Below, piece after piece: positions 1 through 6,788 of a DNA stretch of 21,488 nt (positions within the stretch are counted from its first letter, which is position 1; each line of letters starts with the position of its first letter). A model generated the notes under the pieces. That model was not told the DNA's origin and searched no databases. It saw nothing but the letters and a program-made list of their open reading frames with translations. A program made the translations under genes and the position numbers. This stretch comes from JALORV01 sp035429725 (lineage in GTDB: Bacteria; Pseudomonadota; Gammaproteobacteria; Burkholderiales; Burkholderiaceae_F), in contig DAOMFI010000047.1 of NCBI GenBank assembly GCA_035429725.1, positions 1-21,488 of the forward strand, in the 5' to 3' direction.

Positions 1-336
1 AAGCCAGAGCGAAAGAAACTCGCGGTTCGGCTCGCCGCCGGACCCATCGGCAGCCTCACCGCCCGGAACACCGAGCGCCCGCGCGTAAAGCGCCGCGCGC
101 TCGGCCTCCGTCATCCGGTCCCCCGCCCGCCACAGCCGATACAGCGCCCGACCCGCCGGTCCGCGCCCCAGCGGCAGCAGCCCTCGGTTGAACAAATCGA
201 CGATTCGGTCCAGCACTCCGAACACACCCGCCTGTTCGAGCAGCCAGACGGAGTAGATGACGCCCACTGCCCGAATGTTGTCGGAGACGATCTCGACGTC
301 GGTAGCCGTTTCCAGGTCCGCAAGTTCGATCGACAT
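1..336 (-). CDS. partial protein resembling small components of phage-tail-like (eCIS-type) loci
   Basis: This frame is open from an ATG at 336-334 to the left edge, so only the first 112 residues are visible. A purine-rich GAGGAG lies just upstream of the ATG. The visible protein has an acidic start and then an amphipathic helical stretch (about residues 14-50, with WLLEQAGVFGVLDRIVDLF). A GLLPLGRGPAGRALYRLW segment (52-69), a helix-rich TEAER segment and a PNREFLSLWL segment at the edge follow. From memory, this arrangement (a Leu/Val-rich helix, then 'LLPLGRG.AG..LYR.W', then 'PNR.F..LWL') occurs in uncharacterised small proteins of contractile injection-system-like clusters. That is family recollection, not a search result. 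It is divergent from the trpB2-like gene and on the same strand as the baseplate-like gene at 2055-2816, which supports a shared origin. The catalytic or structural role is unknown. Confidence 0.6.
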   Translation of the reverse strand, partial: MSIELADLETATDVEIVSDNIRAVGVIYSVWLLEQAGVFGVLDRIVDLFNRGLLPLGRGPAGRALYRLWRAGDRMTEAERAALYARALGVPGGEAADGSGGEPNREFLSLWL

Positions 337-413
337 AGACGCTCCTCGTCCGGCCAGCGTGCGCGCCGTCATGCGCGGGGGATAAACGGTGCGCCGCCGG
401 GGAGGAGACGTCA

Positions 414-450
414 ACCGGTCGCGTGTCCGCGCCGCAGGTGCGCGACCGGT
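414..450. repeat. 10-bp perfect inverted repeat in divergent intergenic region
   Basis: The arms ACCGGTCGCG (414-423) and CGCGACCGGT (441-450) are perfect reverse complements, separated by 17 nt. The repeat sits in the 218-nt space between the minus-strand partial gene and the plus-strand trpB2-like gene. It could be an operator for either gene or a stem-loop in a leader. A smaller 5-bp stem (GGGGC 481-485 / GCCCC 491-495) follows. There is no T-tract, so a terminator is less likely. Confidence 0.5.
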
Positions 451-524
451 CCGTCTGCGGGCCGCCGCGCCGCAGGCCGAGGGGCGCCGTGCCCCGGGCA
501 GCTCGGCAAGACACAGCCGTGGCC

Positions 525-530
525 GATAAT
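525..530 (+). promoter_or_regulatory. candidate -10 element upstream of trpB2-like gene
   Basis: GATAAT matches the sigma-70 -10 consensus at five of six positions and lies 24 nt upstream of the ATG at 555. This would give a short leader containing the GAGGG ribosome site at 544-548. No convincing -35 box is seen at the right distance. The same CCGATAATC string precedes the gene at 3067, which raises its plausibility. Confidence 0.4.
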
Positions 531-554
531 CACGGAAGACTTCGAGGGCTAGCC

Positions 555-1925
555 ATGAACACTCCGACCAAGTACCTCCTCGACGAATCACGCATGCCGA
601 AGGCCTGGTACAACATCCAGGCGGATCTGCCGAAGGCGCTGCCGCCGGTCCTGCATCCGGGCACGCTCAAGCCGATCGGGCCGGATGATCTCGCGCCGCT
701 CTTCCCGATGGACCTGATCCTGCAGGAGGTGAGCACCGAGCGCGAGATCGAGATTCCGCCGCAGGTGCGCGAGATCTACCGCCTCTGGCGGCCGGCGCCG
801 CTGTACCGCGCGCACCGGCTGGAGAAAGCACTCGGCACGCCGGCCAAGATCTTCTACAAGTACGAGGGCGTGAGCCCGGCCGGCAGCCACAAGCCCAACA
901 CCGCCGTGCCGCAGGCCTTCTACAACTGGGCGTGCGGCATCAAGCGGCTGACGACCGAGACCGGCGCAGGCCAGTGGGGCACGTCGCTCGCATTTGCCGG
1001 GTCGCTCTTCGGCATCGAGGTGCTGATCTTCCAGGTGCGGGTGTCGTACGACCAGAAGCCGTACCGCCGCGCGGTGATGGAAACCTACGGCGCGCGGTGC
1101 CTGCCGTCGCCGTCGAGCGAAACGCAGTACGGCCGCCGCGTGCTGGCGGAGCGGCCCGATCATCCGGGCAGCCTGGGCATCGCCATTTCAGAAGCGGTGG
1201 AGCTTGCCGCGCAGCGCGAAGACACCAAGTACGCGCTCGGCTCGGTGCTCAACCACGTGCTGATGCACCAGACCGTGATCGGGCTCGAGTCGATCGAGCA
1301 GATGCAGATGGCCAACGAGTGGCCGGATGTCGTCGTCGGCTGCACCGGCGGCGGCTCGAACTTCGCGGGCATCGCGTTCCCGTACATCGGCCACGGCCTG
1401 CGCGGCGGCAAGAGCCCGCGCATCGTGGCAGTGGAGCCGGCGGCCTGCCCGTCGCTGACGCGCGGCCGCTACGCCTACGACTTCGGCGACACCGGCCACA
1501 TGACGCCGCTCACCAAGATGCACACGCTGGGCTCGAGCTTCACGCCGCCGGGCTTCCACGCCGGCGGCCTGCGCTACCACGGCATGGCGCCGCTGGTGTC
1601 GCACCTGAAGCAGCTCGGCAAGATCGAAGCCACCGCCTACACGCAGAACGAGTGCTTCGCGGCCGGCGTGCTGTTCGCCCGTGCCGAGGGCATCGTGCCG
1701 GCGCCGGAGGCGAACCACGCGGTGAAGGGCGCGATCGAAGAGGCACTGCGCTGCCAGCGCGAAGGCCGCAGCGAGACGATCCTCTTCAACCTGTGCGGCC
1801 ACGGCCACTTCGACATGAGTGCCTACCAGACCTACTTCGCCGGCGGGCTGAAGGACGAGAGCTACGACGAGAAGGAACTCGCGATGGCGCTCGCCGGGCT
1901 GCCGAGCGTGCCTGAGCCGGCCTGA
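555..1925 (+). CDS. trpB: TrpB2-type tryptophan synthase beta chain (PLP-dependent)
   Basis: A 456-residue PLP enzyme predicted to condense indole with L-serine to give L-tryptophan in the cytosol. The PLP lysine is K113 in GSHKPNTA (111-118). The cofactor phosphate loop is GCTGGGSN (262-269), and ETGAGQWG (135-142) holds the active-site glutamate region. The long N-terminus (LPKALPPVLHPGTLKPIGPDDL) and the total length of about 450 residues are typical of the TrpB2 branch rather than classical TrpB1 (about 400 residues). TrpB2 proteins often work without a tightly bound TrpA, and no trpA is seen here. The ATG at 555 is chosen because GAGGG lies 6 nt upstream and homology starts just after it. 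The in-frame extension back to 423 encodes Arg/Ala-rich sequence crossing an inverted repeat and is unlikely to be coding. It is flanked by opposite-strand tail-like genes, so its biosynthetic context is not visible. Confidence 0.93.
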   Translation: MNTPTKYLLDESRMPKAWYNIQADLPKALPPVLHPGTLKPIGPDDLAPLFPMDLILQEVSTEREIEIPPQVREIYRLWRPAPLYRAHRLEKALGTPAKIFYKYEGVSPAGSHKPNTAVPQAFYNWACGIKRLTTETGAGQWGTSLAFAGSLFGIEVLIFQVRVSYDQKPYRRAVMETYGARCLPSPSSETQYGRRVLAERPDHPGSLGIAISEAVELAAQREDTKYALGSVLNHVLMHQTVIGLESIEQMQMANEWPDVVVGCTGGGSNFAGIAFPYIGHGLRGGKSPRIVAVEPAACPSLTRGRYAYDFGDTGHMTPLTKMHTLGSSFTPPGFHAGGLRYHGMAPLVSHLKQLGKIEATAYTQNECFAAGVLFARAEGIVPAPEANHAVKGAIEEALRCQREGRSETILFNLCGHGHFDMSAYQTYFAGGLKDESYDEKELAMALAGLPSVPEPA

Positions 1926-1967
1926 TGAATGCGGGCGGCCCCGCGCTCGGGGCCGCGCCGGATCAGG
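1921..1967 (+). terminator. strong GC-rich stem-loop at the trpB2 3' end
   Basis: A perfect 9-bp stem, GCGGCCCCG (1935-1943) with CGGGGCCGC (1948-1956), encloses a 4-nt loop. Outer arms CCTGAT (1921-1926, containing the stop codon) and ATCAGG (1962-1967) are also reverse complements. The structure sits between the plus-strand trpB2-like gene and the minus-strand baseplate-like gene, where a bidirectional terminator would be expected. No T-tract follows, so it may act without one or only protect the 3' end. Confidence 0.6.
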
Positions 1968-2054
1968 TGCTGTGCGCGTTCGTCGCGCCGCGCAATCGTC
2001 GCCGCGTCGTAGCGGGTGTCTGGCGCAAAGAGGGTCCGCTGTGCCCTGAACGGG

Positions 2055-2816
2055 TCAGCTTCTGGCCTTCGCCACCTTGAACTTCCGGTCCAGCGTCCAC
2101 CGGCCGCGGGTGAAGCTGACCCGCGCGAGCGCAACGGCAGTGTCATCACTGACCGGTGCGAGCGTCACGCTGAAGGTTTCGGTAACGCGCGCGTAGCGCA
2201 CCTGCGGGTCGGACTGGGGTTCTTCCAACGGGTCCGTCGCCAGAGCAGCCACAGGACGGCAGGGCTGCTCTGCGTAGTGCAGCAGCACCAGCAGCGCCTC
2301 GCCGCGGACCGGCAGCGCGATCGAGGCGGGCGCACTGACTTCGATCTCCTCGCCACGAGGATTGAACGCCAGGCCGGGCGCGATGACCACCTGCGTGTTG
2401 CTGCCGGTGCTTTCCAGGCTGACCTGCAGGCCGGTCACGATGCCGGCACCATGCAGCAACCGGTTGCGACGATGAAGCTTGTGCCGAACGTAGTCCTGCC
2501 CGGCCGTCAGGTCGGCAGCGGTCAGCAGCGCGCCTTCGAAATAGTTGACGCGCTGCGGGCCCGGTGGACAGTCGCCCGCGCCGCTTGGGCCGGCCAGTGT
2601 CTCGGCGAGTTGCGCTACGCGCCGCGCCAGCGCGCGGCCATTCGCGTCAAGGGTCTCAGTGCGGTAGGTGAGTTCCGTCAGCGCGTACGCGAGCAGTTCG
2701 AGCACGGTGCTGCCGGGGTCATGCGTGTTGTGGCTCGTCCAGTCGGCAACCCGCGCCACTTCACGCGCGAGCGCATTCGCCAGCGACTTCCACTGCGAGG
2801 TGCTCAGTGTTTGCAT
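2055..2816 (-). CDS. phage-tail-like baseplate-associated protein
   Basis: A 253-residue protein with two recognisable parts. Residues 17-53 (REVARVADWTSHN, then HDPGSTVLELLAYALTELTYRTE) match the 'W.D.N.HDPG.T.LE.L.YALT.L.YR' signature seen near the start of baseplate-assembly (gpJ-like) proteins of contractile tails. Residues 89-130 (RVNYFEGALLTAADL, then NRLLHGAGIVTGL) match the 'YF.G.LLTA.D...EQ.Y.......NR.LHG.GIV.GL' signature common in tail-like and injection-system loci. A beta-rich segment with APGLAFNPRGEEI (146-158) follows. Family knowledge therefore points to a structural role at a contractile baseplate, but at 253 residues it is much shorter than a full gpJ. It is on the same strand as the partial gene at 1-336 and separated from it by the trpB2-like gene. 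No strong Shine-Dalgarno is seen before the ATG. No sheath, tube or AAA ATPase gene is visible in this window. Confidence 0.7.
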   Translation of the reverse strand: MQTLSTSQWKSLANALAREVARVADWTSHNTHDPGSTVLELLAYALTELTYRTETLDANGRALARRVAQLAETLAGPSGAGDCPPGPQRVNYFEGALLTAADLTAGQDYVRHKLHRRNRLLHGAGIVTGLQVSLESTGSNTQVVIAPGLAFNPRGEEIEVSAPASIALPVRGEALLVLLHYAEQPCRPVAALATDPLEEPQSDPQVRYARVTETFSVTLAPVSDDTAVALARVSFTRGRWTLDRKFKVAKARS

Positions 2817-3002
2817 GCGGTCTACTTTCGGTAGCGGCCGAGTCCGCGCGTGTGGTCGTTGGTCAGGCAGCGCGGGACCGTGTCTCCGCCTGGCTCAGCT
2901 CTCTCTTCCATGGCGTGCTCTGCACGAGACTGCCCGCCCGCATCCCGCCCCGGTGGCCCGCCGCGGTCTGCGGGTCGAGCGTCGAACGGTCAACGAACAG
3001 CC

Positions 3003-3008
3003 GATAAT
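3003..3008 (+). promoter_or_regulatory. candidate -10 element upstream of NYN-domain gene
   Basis: GATAAT, inside CCGATAATC, lies 58 nt upstream of the ATG at 3067. It falls in the 250-nt space between the divergent baseplate-like gene and the NYN gene. No clear -35 box is seen. The rest of this interval shows nothing else recognisable. Confidence 0.35.
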
Positions 3009-3066
3009 CGCACGCGATACTGCCCAACGCCTGGAACGCAGTCGTTCCAACCGGAGCCCGGATTCC

Positions 3067-3870
3067 ATGACCCTGACCCACATCCTCGTCGACTTCGAAA
3101 ACGTCCAGCCCAGCGCCGCCGACATCGGCCTCGTGCGCGGGGAGAACCTGCGGCTCACGATCTTCCGCGGGCCGGGGCAGATGAAGTACGCGGCCGACGT
3201 GGCGGAAGCCTGGCAGCCGCTGGGCGCCAACCTCACTTTCGTTCGTTGTGCCAAGGCCGGGCGCAACGCGTCGGATATGCACATCGCCTTCCACCTTGGC
3301 GAGCTGGTCGCAGCACAGGCGCGGCCGGGTGGCAAGGAAGCACGCTTCGTCATCGTCTCGCGCGACACGGACTTCGATCCGCTGCTGCTGCACATCCGCA
3401 GCCAGGGCTTCGAGGCAATGCGGGTCGCGTCGATCAAGGCCGCTCTCGGGGGCAAGGCCGCGGAAGCCGCCGAGACCCGGGCGCCGAAAGCTCGCGCACC
3501 ACGCAACGCACCGGCGCCGGCCGCCGCCGCCAAGGCCGTTGCAGGCAAGACGCCGGCACGCAAGGCCGCTGCAAAGAAGGCACCCGCCGCAAAGAAGGCA
3601 GCGGCACCCGCGAGGAAGGCGGCCGCGGCTCCGACGGCGACCAGGGCGGCCAGCGCGCCGGATGCGCTCGCCAAGGTCATCGAAAGCCTCAAGCGGATGG
3701 GCGAGAAGCGGCCGGGCAAGCGCAAGGGGCTCGAGCGACACATCGAGTCGCACCTCGGGCGCAACCTGGCACCAGGGCAGTTGCAGGCGCTGATGGAAGA
3801 GCTCGAGCGCGAGCACGTGCTGCTCATCAAGGACAACAAGGTCGAGTACCTGCCAAAGGCGAAGAAGTAG
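3067..3870 (+). CDS. NYN/PIN-like domain protein with Ala/Lys-rich linker
   Basis: A 267-residue protein. Residues 1-125 look like a NYN (PIN-like) nuclease fold: HILVDFENVQ puts an acidic residue at D9 after the first strand, ASDMHIAFHLGEL supplies D70, and IVSRDTDFDPLL supplies D100, D102 and D104. These are the expected positions for a metal-binding acidic cluster, so an RNase role is inferred. Residues about 131-218 form a low-complexity Ala/Lys/Pro/Arg linker (KAAAKKAPAAKKAAAP), much like the tails of bacterial histone-H1-like proteins, and probably bind nucleic acid. Residues about 219-267 (VIESLKRMGEKRPGKRKGLERH, ending in LIKDNKVEYLPKAKK) look like a small winged-helix or OST-HTH-like module. 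The ATG at 3067 starts directly at the first strand; upstream in-frame codons are Arg/Ser-rich and unconvincing. The target RNA is unknown. Confidence 0.85.
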   Translation: MTLTHILVDFENVQPSAADIGLVRGENLRLTIFRGPGQMKYAADVAEAWQPLGANLTFVRCAKAGRNASDMHIAFHLGELVAAQARPGGKEARFVIVSRDTDFDPLLLHIRSQGFEAMRVASIKAALGGKAAEAAETRAPKARAPRNAPAPAAAAKAVAGKTPARKAAAKKAPAAKKAAAPARKAAAAPTATRAASAPDALAKVIESLKRMGEKRPGKRKGLERHIESHLGRNLAPGQLQALMEELEREHVLLIKDNKVEYLPKAKK

Positions 3871-3983
3871 GCGGGTGCGCGACCTCGCGTGGCGCCGGCA
3901 TTTTAGAAAGTTCTACCTTCAATCGGCGGCGTGTGACCCGACGCATGATGCCTGACGGCACAGAAGCCAGCATTCAAGTGGTT

Positions 3984-3999
3984 AGCGCGGGTCCGCGCT
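3984..3999. promoter_or_regulatory. inverted repeat in leader of small basic gene
   Basis: AGCGCGG (3984-3990) and CCGCGCT (3993-3999) are perfect reverse complements with a 2-nt spacer. They lie 30 nt upstream of the ATG at 4030 and 20 nt upstream of its ribosome site. The repeat could be an operator half-site pair or a short leader hairpin. A weaker one, TAGAA-AG-TTCTA, lies at 3904-3915. Confidence 0.4.
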
Positions 4000-4029
4000 G
4001 GTCGCAGGTTCGCCAATGAAGGAGGATGT

Positions 4030-4470
4030 ATGGTCACGCGTCAAACCACAACGAAACGCCGAACCGCCACGAAGCGTCGCGTTCCGCTCGCGACAGCAGG
4101 GGCACAACGCATGGAAGAGGCCAAGGCCCAATTCCATGTGGCCGAGCGCAAGCTGAAAAAGGCGGGCCACGCTGCCGCCCTGACGGCCGAAGAGCGCATG
4201 GAAGCGGCGAAAGTCCAGTTGCATGCCGCCGAGCGCAGGCTGCAGAAAGCCCGGCGCGCTGCGGCGACGTTTGCACGCAGCTACATGCGTGAAATGACCG
4301 CGGCTGTCGAGGCTTCACGCGAACCGATGCATTCACTCTGGCTCACGATGAAGCGCACCGGTCGCCACATCGCACGGGATGCTACGTCGGCCTGGCGTGA
4401 AGTCATGCCAGCGCTGCCGAAGGCGATGAAGCCGGTTTCCGGCCGCGCGGTGCGTCGTACGCCAGCGTAG
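4030..4470 (+). CDS. small basic alpha-helical protein with tandem repeat
   Basis: A 146-residue protein of no family I recognise. A very strong Shine-Dalgarno (AAGGAGG, 4019-4025) lies 4 nt before the ATG, so good expression is likely. The N-terminus (1-26) is Thr/Arg/Lys-rich and strongly basic. Two helical repeats follow at a 29-residue spacing: 27-50 and 56-79, both starting RMEEAK/RMEAAK and continuing with an AER[KR]L[KQ]KA core. The C-terminal part (83-146) is again helical and basic, with WLTMKRTGRHIARDATSAW. There is no signal peptide and no membrane segment. The composition suggests a coiled-coil, nucleic-acid-associated or stress-type protein, which is inference only. It stands alone, with inverted repeats on both sides. 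Confidence 0.75.
   Translation: MVTRQTTTKRRTATKRRVPLATAGAQRMEEAKAQFHVAERKLKKAGHAAALTAEERMEAAKVQLHAAERRLQKARRAAATFARSYMREMTAAVEASREPMHSLWLTMKRTGRHIARDATSAWREVMPALPKAMKPVSGRAVRRTPA
4108..4266 (+). repeat. tandem coding repeat (2 copies, 29-codon period)
   Basis: Codons 27-50 (4108-4179) and 56-79 (4195-4266) of the small basic protein encode near-identical helices. The pairs are RMEEAKAQFHVAER against RMEAAKVQLHAAER, then KLKKAGHAAA against RLQKARRAAA. The spacing of 87 nt is a whole number of codons, consistent with an internal duplication. Confidence 0.8.
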
Positions 4471-4484
4471 CCTCGCGGCCGCAC

Positions 4485-4533
4485 GCAACGCCACGCCGAG
4501 CTCCCAGTGGAGGGTGGCATCACGTGGCGTTGC
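4485..4533. repeat. 11-bp perfect inverted repeat downstream of small basic gene
   Basis: The arms GCAACGCCACG (4485-4495) and CGTGGCGTTGC (4523-4533) pair perfectly around a 27-nt insert that itself contains CTCC-CAGT-GGAG. It begins 15 nt after the stop codon at 4470. It may be a terminator without a T-tract, a 3'-end stabiliser or part of a small structured RNA. The rest of the 194-nt interval to 4665 shows no gene. Confidence 0.6.
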
Positions 4534-4664
4534 ACTGATTGCCATCGCGGCGGGAACGGCTGGAAGCAGGCCGCGGCCATCTGTAGGGCGCCTGGAGTGC
4601 CTTCCGCCTCGATGCGGGGGATTTTGCATGCCGCGCGCGTTCGCGCCGCGGTAAAGTCATCGGC

Positions 4665-5903
4665 GTGACCACGCGCAGGTTCGATCTGGTGCTCTACGGC
4701 GCCACCGGCTTCGTCGGTCGGCGTGCCGCCGCCTACCTGGCCCAGCGCCGCACGCGCAGGAAGCTGCGCTGGGCGATCGCCGGGCGTGACGCGCACAAGC
4801 TTGCGGCGCTGAAGCAGGAACTCACGGCCGACGCTGATTCGGCGGCACTGCCGGAGATCATCGTCGCCGAGAGTTCTGACGTGACTGCCGTCACGGCAGT
4901 GACTGCGTCGGCCCGCGTCGTGATCTCGACAGCGGGTCCCTATGCGCTCTATGGCGATGCCCTCGTCGACGCCTGCGTGCAACAGCGCACGCATTACGCG
5001 GACATCACCGGCGAGACGAGCTGGGTTCGGCGCGTGATCGACCGCCATCATGCGCGCGCGGCGCGCGACGGCACGCGCATCGTGCCGTTTTGCGGCTTCG
5101 ATTCGGTGCCGTCGGACCTCGGCACGCTGCTGCTGGTACGGCACATCGAGAAAGCCTTCGGCGCGCCGTGCGTCGAGGTGAAGGCGTATTTCCGGATGAT
5201 GGGCGGGTTCAACGGCGGCACGCTCGCAACCAACGCGTTGCGCTTCGAGACGCGCGACGTCGAGACAGGACGCGATCCGTTCCTGCTGAATCCTCCCGGA
5301 CGGCACTCGGCATCCGAGCGGCGGAGCAGCGAGGATCCGCGCGGCGCCCGCTACGACACCGCGATCGGCGCCTGGGTCGCGCCATTTGTGATGGGGCCGA
5401 TCAACACCCGCGTGGTCCGGCGCAGCGCGGCCCTCAACGCCACGTATCGCACCCCGTACGGGCCGCGCTTCCGCTACCAGGAGTACACGAAGTTCAGCCC
5501 GCCGCTCGCTGCCGCGAAGGCCACGGCGCTCGCCGCGGCGATGCAGGGGTTCGAGCGGATCATGGAGTTCGGAACCGCGCGACAACTGCTCGGCAAAGTC
5601 CTGCCGCAGCCGGGCGAAGGTCCGTCCGAAGCGACGATGGCCAACGGCTGGTTCAAGACCGACCTCGTCGGATGCACTGCCGACGGACGCCGCGCGCGGG
5701 TGCGCATCGCCTACGACGGCGACCCGGGCAACCGGGCGACGCTGCGCATCCTCTGCGAGGCCGGCCTCGCTCTGGCGTTTGATGGTCCGAGGCTGCCCGG
5801 CGGACCCCGGCGCGGCGGCGTACTGACGCCGGCCACCGCGCTCGGTGAAACACTGGTGCCGCGGCTGCGTGCCGCGGGCTTCGAGATTTCTGTCGGCGAC
5901 TAG
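4665..5903 (+). CDS. saccharopine-dehydrogenase-like NAD(P)-dependent oxidoreductase
   Basis: A 412-residue protein whose N-terminus carries a Rossmann nucleotide-binding motif, LVLYGATGFVGRR (9-20), followed by 'AIAGRD..KL' (38-46). The pattern ISTAGPYALYGDALVDAC, then HYADITGE, is typical of the saccharopine dehydrogenase NADP-binding family as found in membrane-lipid or trans-acting enoyl-reductase-like proteins. Length and motif order fit that family. The true substrate is not shown by the sequence; a role in lipid or isoprenoid double-bond reduction is possible. The start is GTG at 4665, because the Rossmann strand begins a few residues later and no upstream in-frame ATG fits. The gene converges on cytochrome b561 and the two stop codons overlap in a CTAG palindrome (5900-5903). 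Confidence 0.85.
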   Translation: MTTRRFDLVLYGATGFVGRRAAAYLAQRRTRRKLRWAIAGRDAHKLAALKQELTADADSAALPEIIVAESSDVTAVTAVTASARVVISTAGPYALYGDALVDACVQQRTHYADITGETSWVRRVIDRHHARAARDGTRIVPFCGFDSVPSDLGTLLLVRHIEKAFGAPCVEVKAYFRMMGGFNGGTLATNALRFETRDVETGRDPFLLNPPGRHSASERRSSEDPRGARYDTAIGAWVAPFVMGPINTRVVRRSAALNATYRTPYGPRFRYQEYTKFSPPLAAAKATALAAAMQGFERIMEFGTARQLLGKVLPQPGEGPSEATMANGWFKTDLVGCTADGRRARVRIAYDGDPGNRATLRILCEAGLALAFDGPRLPGGPRRGGVLTPATALGETLVPRLRAAGFEISVGD

Positions 5904-6454
5904 CGCAGCGCGCTGAGGTTGCCGGGCAACATCCGGCGCAACGTGTTGTCGCGCACGACGTGGTGGTGAAGGAGTGCCGCCGCCGCGTGCAGTCCGATCA
6001 GCGCATATCCCGCGGTGGCGATTGCCTCGTGCACGTCTTCCAGGACTTTTGCGAGCGACCTGCTCGGCGCCAGCAGCGGCGGCAGCTCCCACGCGAAAAA
6101 CGGAACCGGCTTGCCGGCGGCGCTCAGCATCAGCCATCCGACCAGCGGCAGAATGATCATCAGTCCGTACAGCGCAAGATGCGCCGCCGAGGCAAGCAGT
6201 TCCTGCCAGCGCGGCGGCGCGGGCACGATGGCCGGCACCGCCGAGATCAGGCGTGCGGCAAGGCGCACTCCGACCAGCGCCAGCACAAGCAGGCCGAGCA
6301 TTTCGTGCGCGGTACGCACATTGGACCGCGCTGCGCTGCCCTTCGGGAATACGTCACTGAGTTCCGCGGTGGCATAGACCACGGCGATCAGTAGAAACGT
6401 CAGCCAGTGCAGCCCGATCAGAGGCCAGCTGTAGCGCGTGCGAACCGATGTCAT
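5900..6454 (-). CDS. cytochrome b561 family membrane protein
   Basis: A 184-residue inner-membrane di-heme b-type cytochrome that probably passes electrons between the quinone pool and a periplasmic partner. Four hydrophobic segments are visible: about 11-29 (PLIGLHWLTFLLIAVVYAT), 48-67, 90-112 and 142-165. The heme ligands expected for the family are present as H16 (GLHWL), H50 (RTAHEMLG), H142 (EDVHEAIA) and H156 (IGLHAAAAL). The ATG at 6454 is chosen because the family starts a few residues before the first helix (RYSWPLIGLHW). The frame extends upstream to 6601, but that part is low-complexity and has no membrane features. It is divergent from the alpha/beta hydrolase gene. Confidence 0.9.
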   Translation of the reverse strand: MTSVRTRYSWPLIGLHWLTFLLIAVVYATAELSDVFPKGSAARSNVRTAHEMLGLLVLALVGVRLAARLISAVPAIVPAPPRWQELLASAAHLALYGLMIILPLVGWLMLSAAGKPVPFFAWELPPLLAPSRSLAKVLEDVHEAIATAGYALIGLHAAAALLHHHVVRDNTLRRMLPGNLSALR

Positions 6455-6580
6455 GCAGCAACCCCATTGCACTTTCGACCGCGCCCGAGTGCCGTGCACT
6501 GCGTGGGACGCGCCGCCACGATTCTCGGACATCACGGCACTGCGGCGTTGACTCGCGTCAGCGCACGCGGCCTGATCTGA

Positions 6581-6607
6581 CGCGGCATGGGCGGTAGACA
6601 TGCCGCG
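6581..6607. promoter_or_regulatory. 9-bp inverted repeat in the divergent promoter region
   Basis: CGCGGCATG (6581-6589) and CATGCCGCG (6599-6607) are perfect reverse complements with a 9-nt spacer. They lie in the 334-nt gap (6455-6788) between the divergent cytochrome b561 and hydrolase genes, a location typical of a dimeric regulator site. Nothing else in the gap was convincing. A TTGACT at 6548-6553 has no good -10 partner. Confidence 0.45.
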
Positions 6608-6788
6608 GCGACGGGTCCATCGCCTCGGACGCGTGCCAGCGTCGCCTACGGCCGGTCCAGTAGCGACGTGGCGCGCGCAACGCCGCCATCCACCACGGAT
6701 CTGTCGAGCAGGCGCACTAACTCAGCGCTTGCGGCGGGCGACCGGCGCGCCTCATAGTGGCCCGAGACACCTTAAGGAAGACCACACG

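Noticed and set aside
423..554. Upstream in-frame extension of the trpB2-like gene
   Set aside because: Arg/Ala/Pro-rich and spans an inverted repeat and a promoter-like element; family homology starts after the ATG at 555, which has a ribosome site.
3475..3660. Repetitive GC-rich stretch considered as a CRISPR or non-coding repeat
   Set aside because: It is in frame and encodes the Ala/Lys/Pro linker of the NYN protein; no regular repeat-spacer pattern.
4281..6137. Very long minus-strand open frame (about 618 codons) opposite the oxidoreductase
   Set aside because: Arg/Ala/His-rich translation with no recognisable motif; it is a GC-driven shadow of the plus-strand gene, whose Rossmann motif and family pattern are clear.
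6455..6601. N-terminal extension of cytochrome b561
   Set aside because: Would place about 49 non-membrane residues before the first heme-carrying helix, unlike the family.
6600..6788. Upstream in-frame extension of the alpha/beta hydrolase
   Set aside because: Arg-rich low-complexity translation; a ribosome site supports the ATG at 6789.
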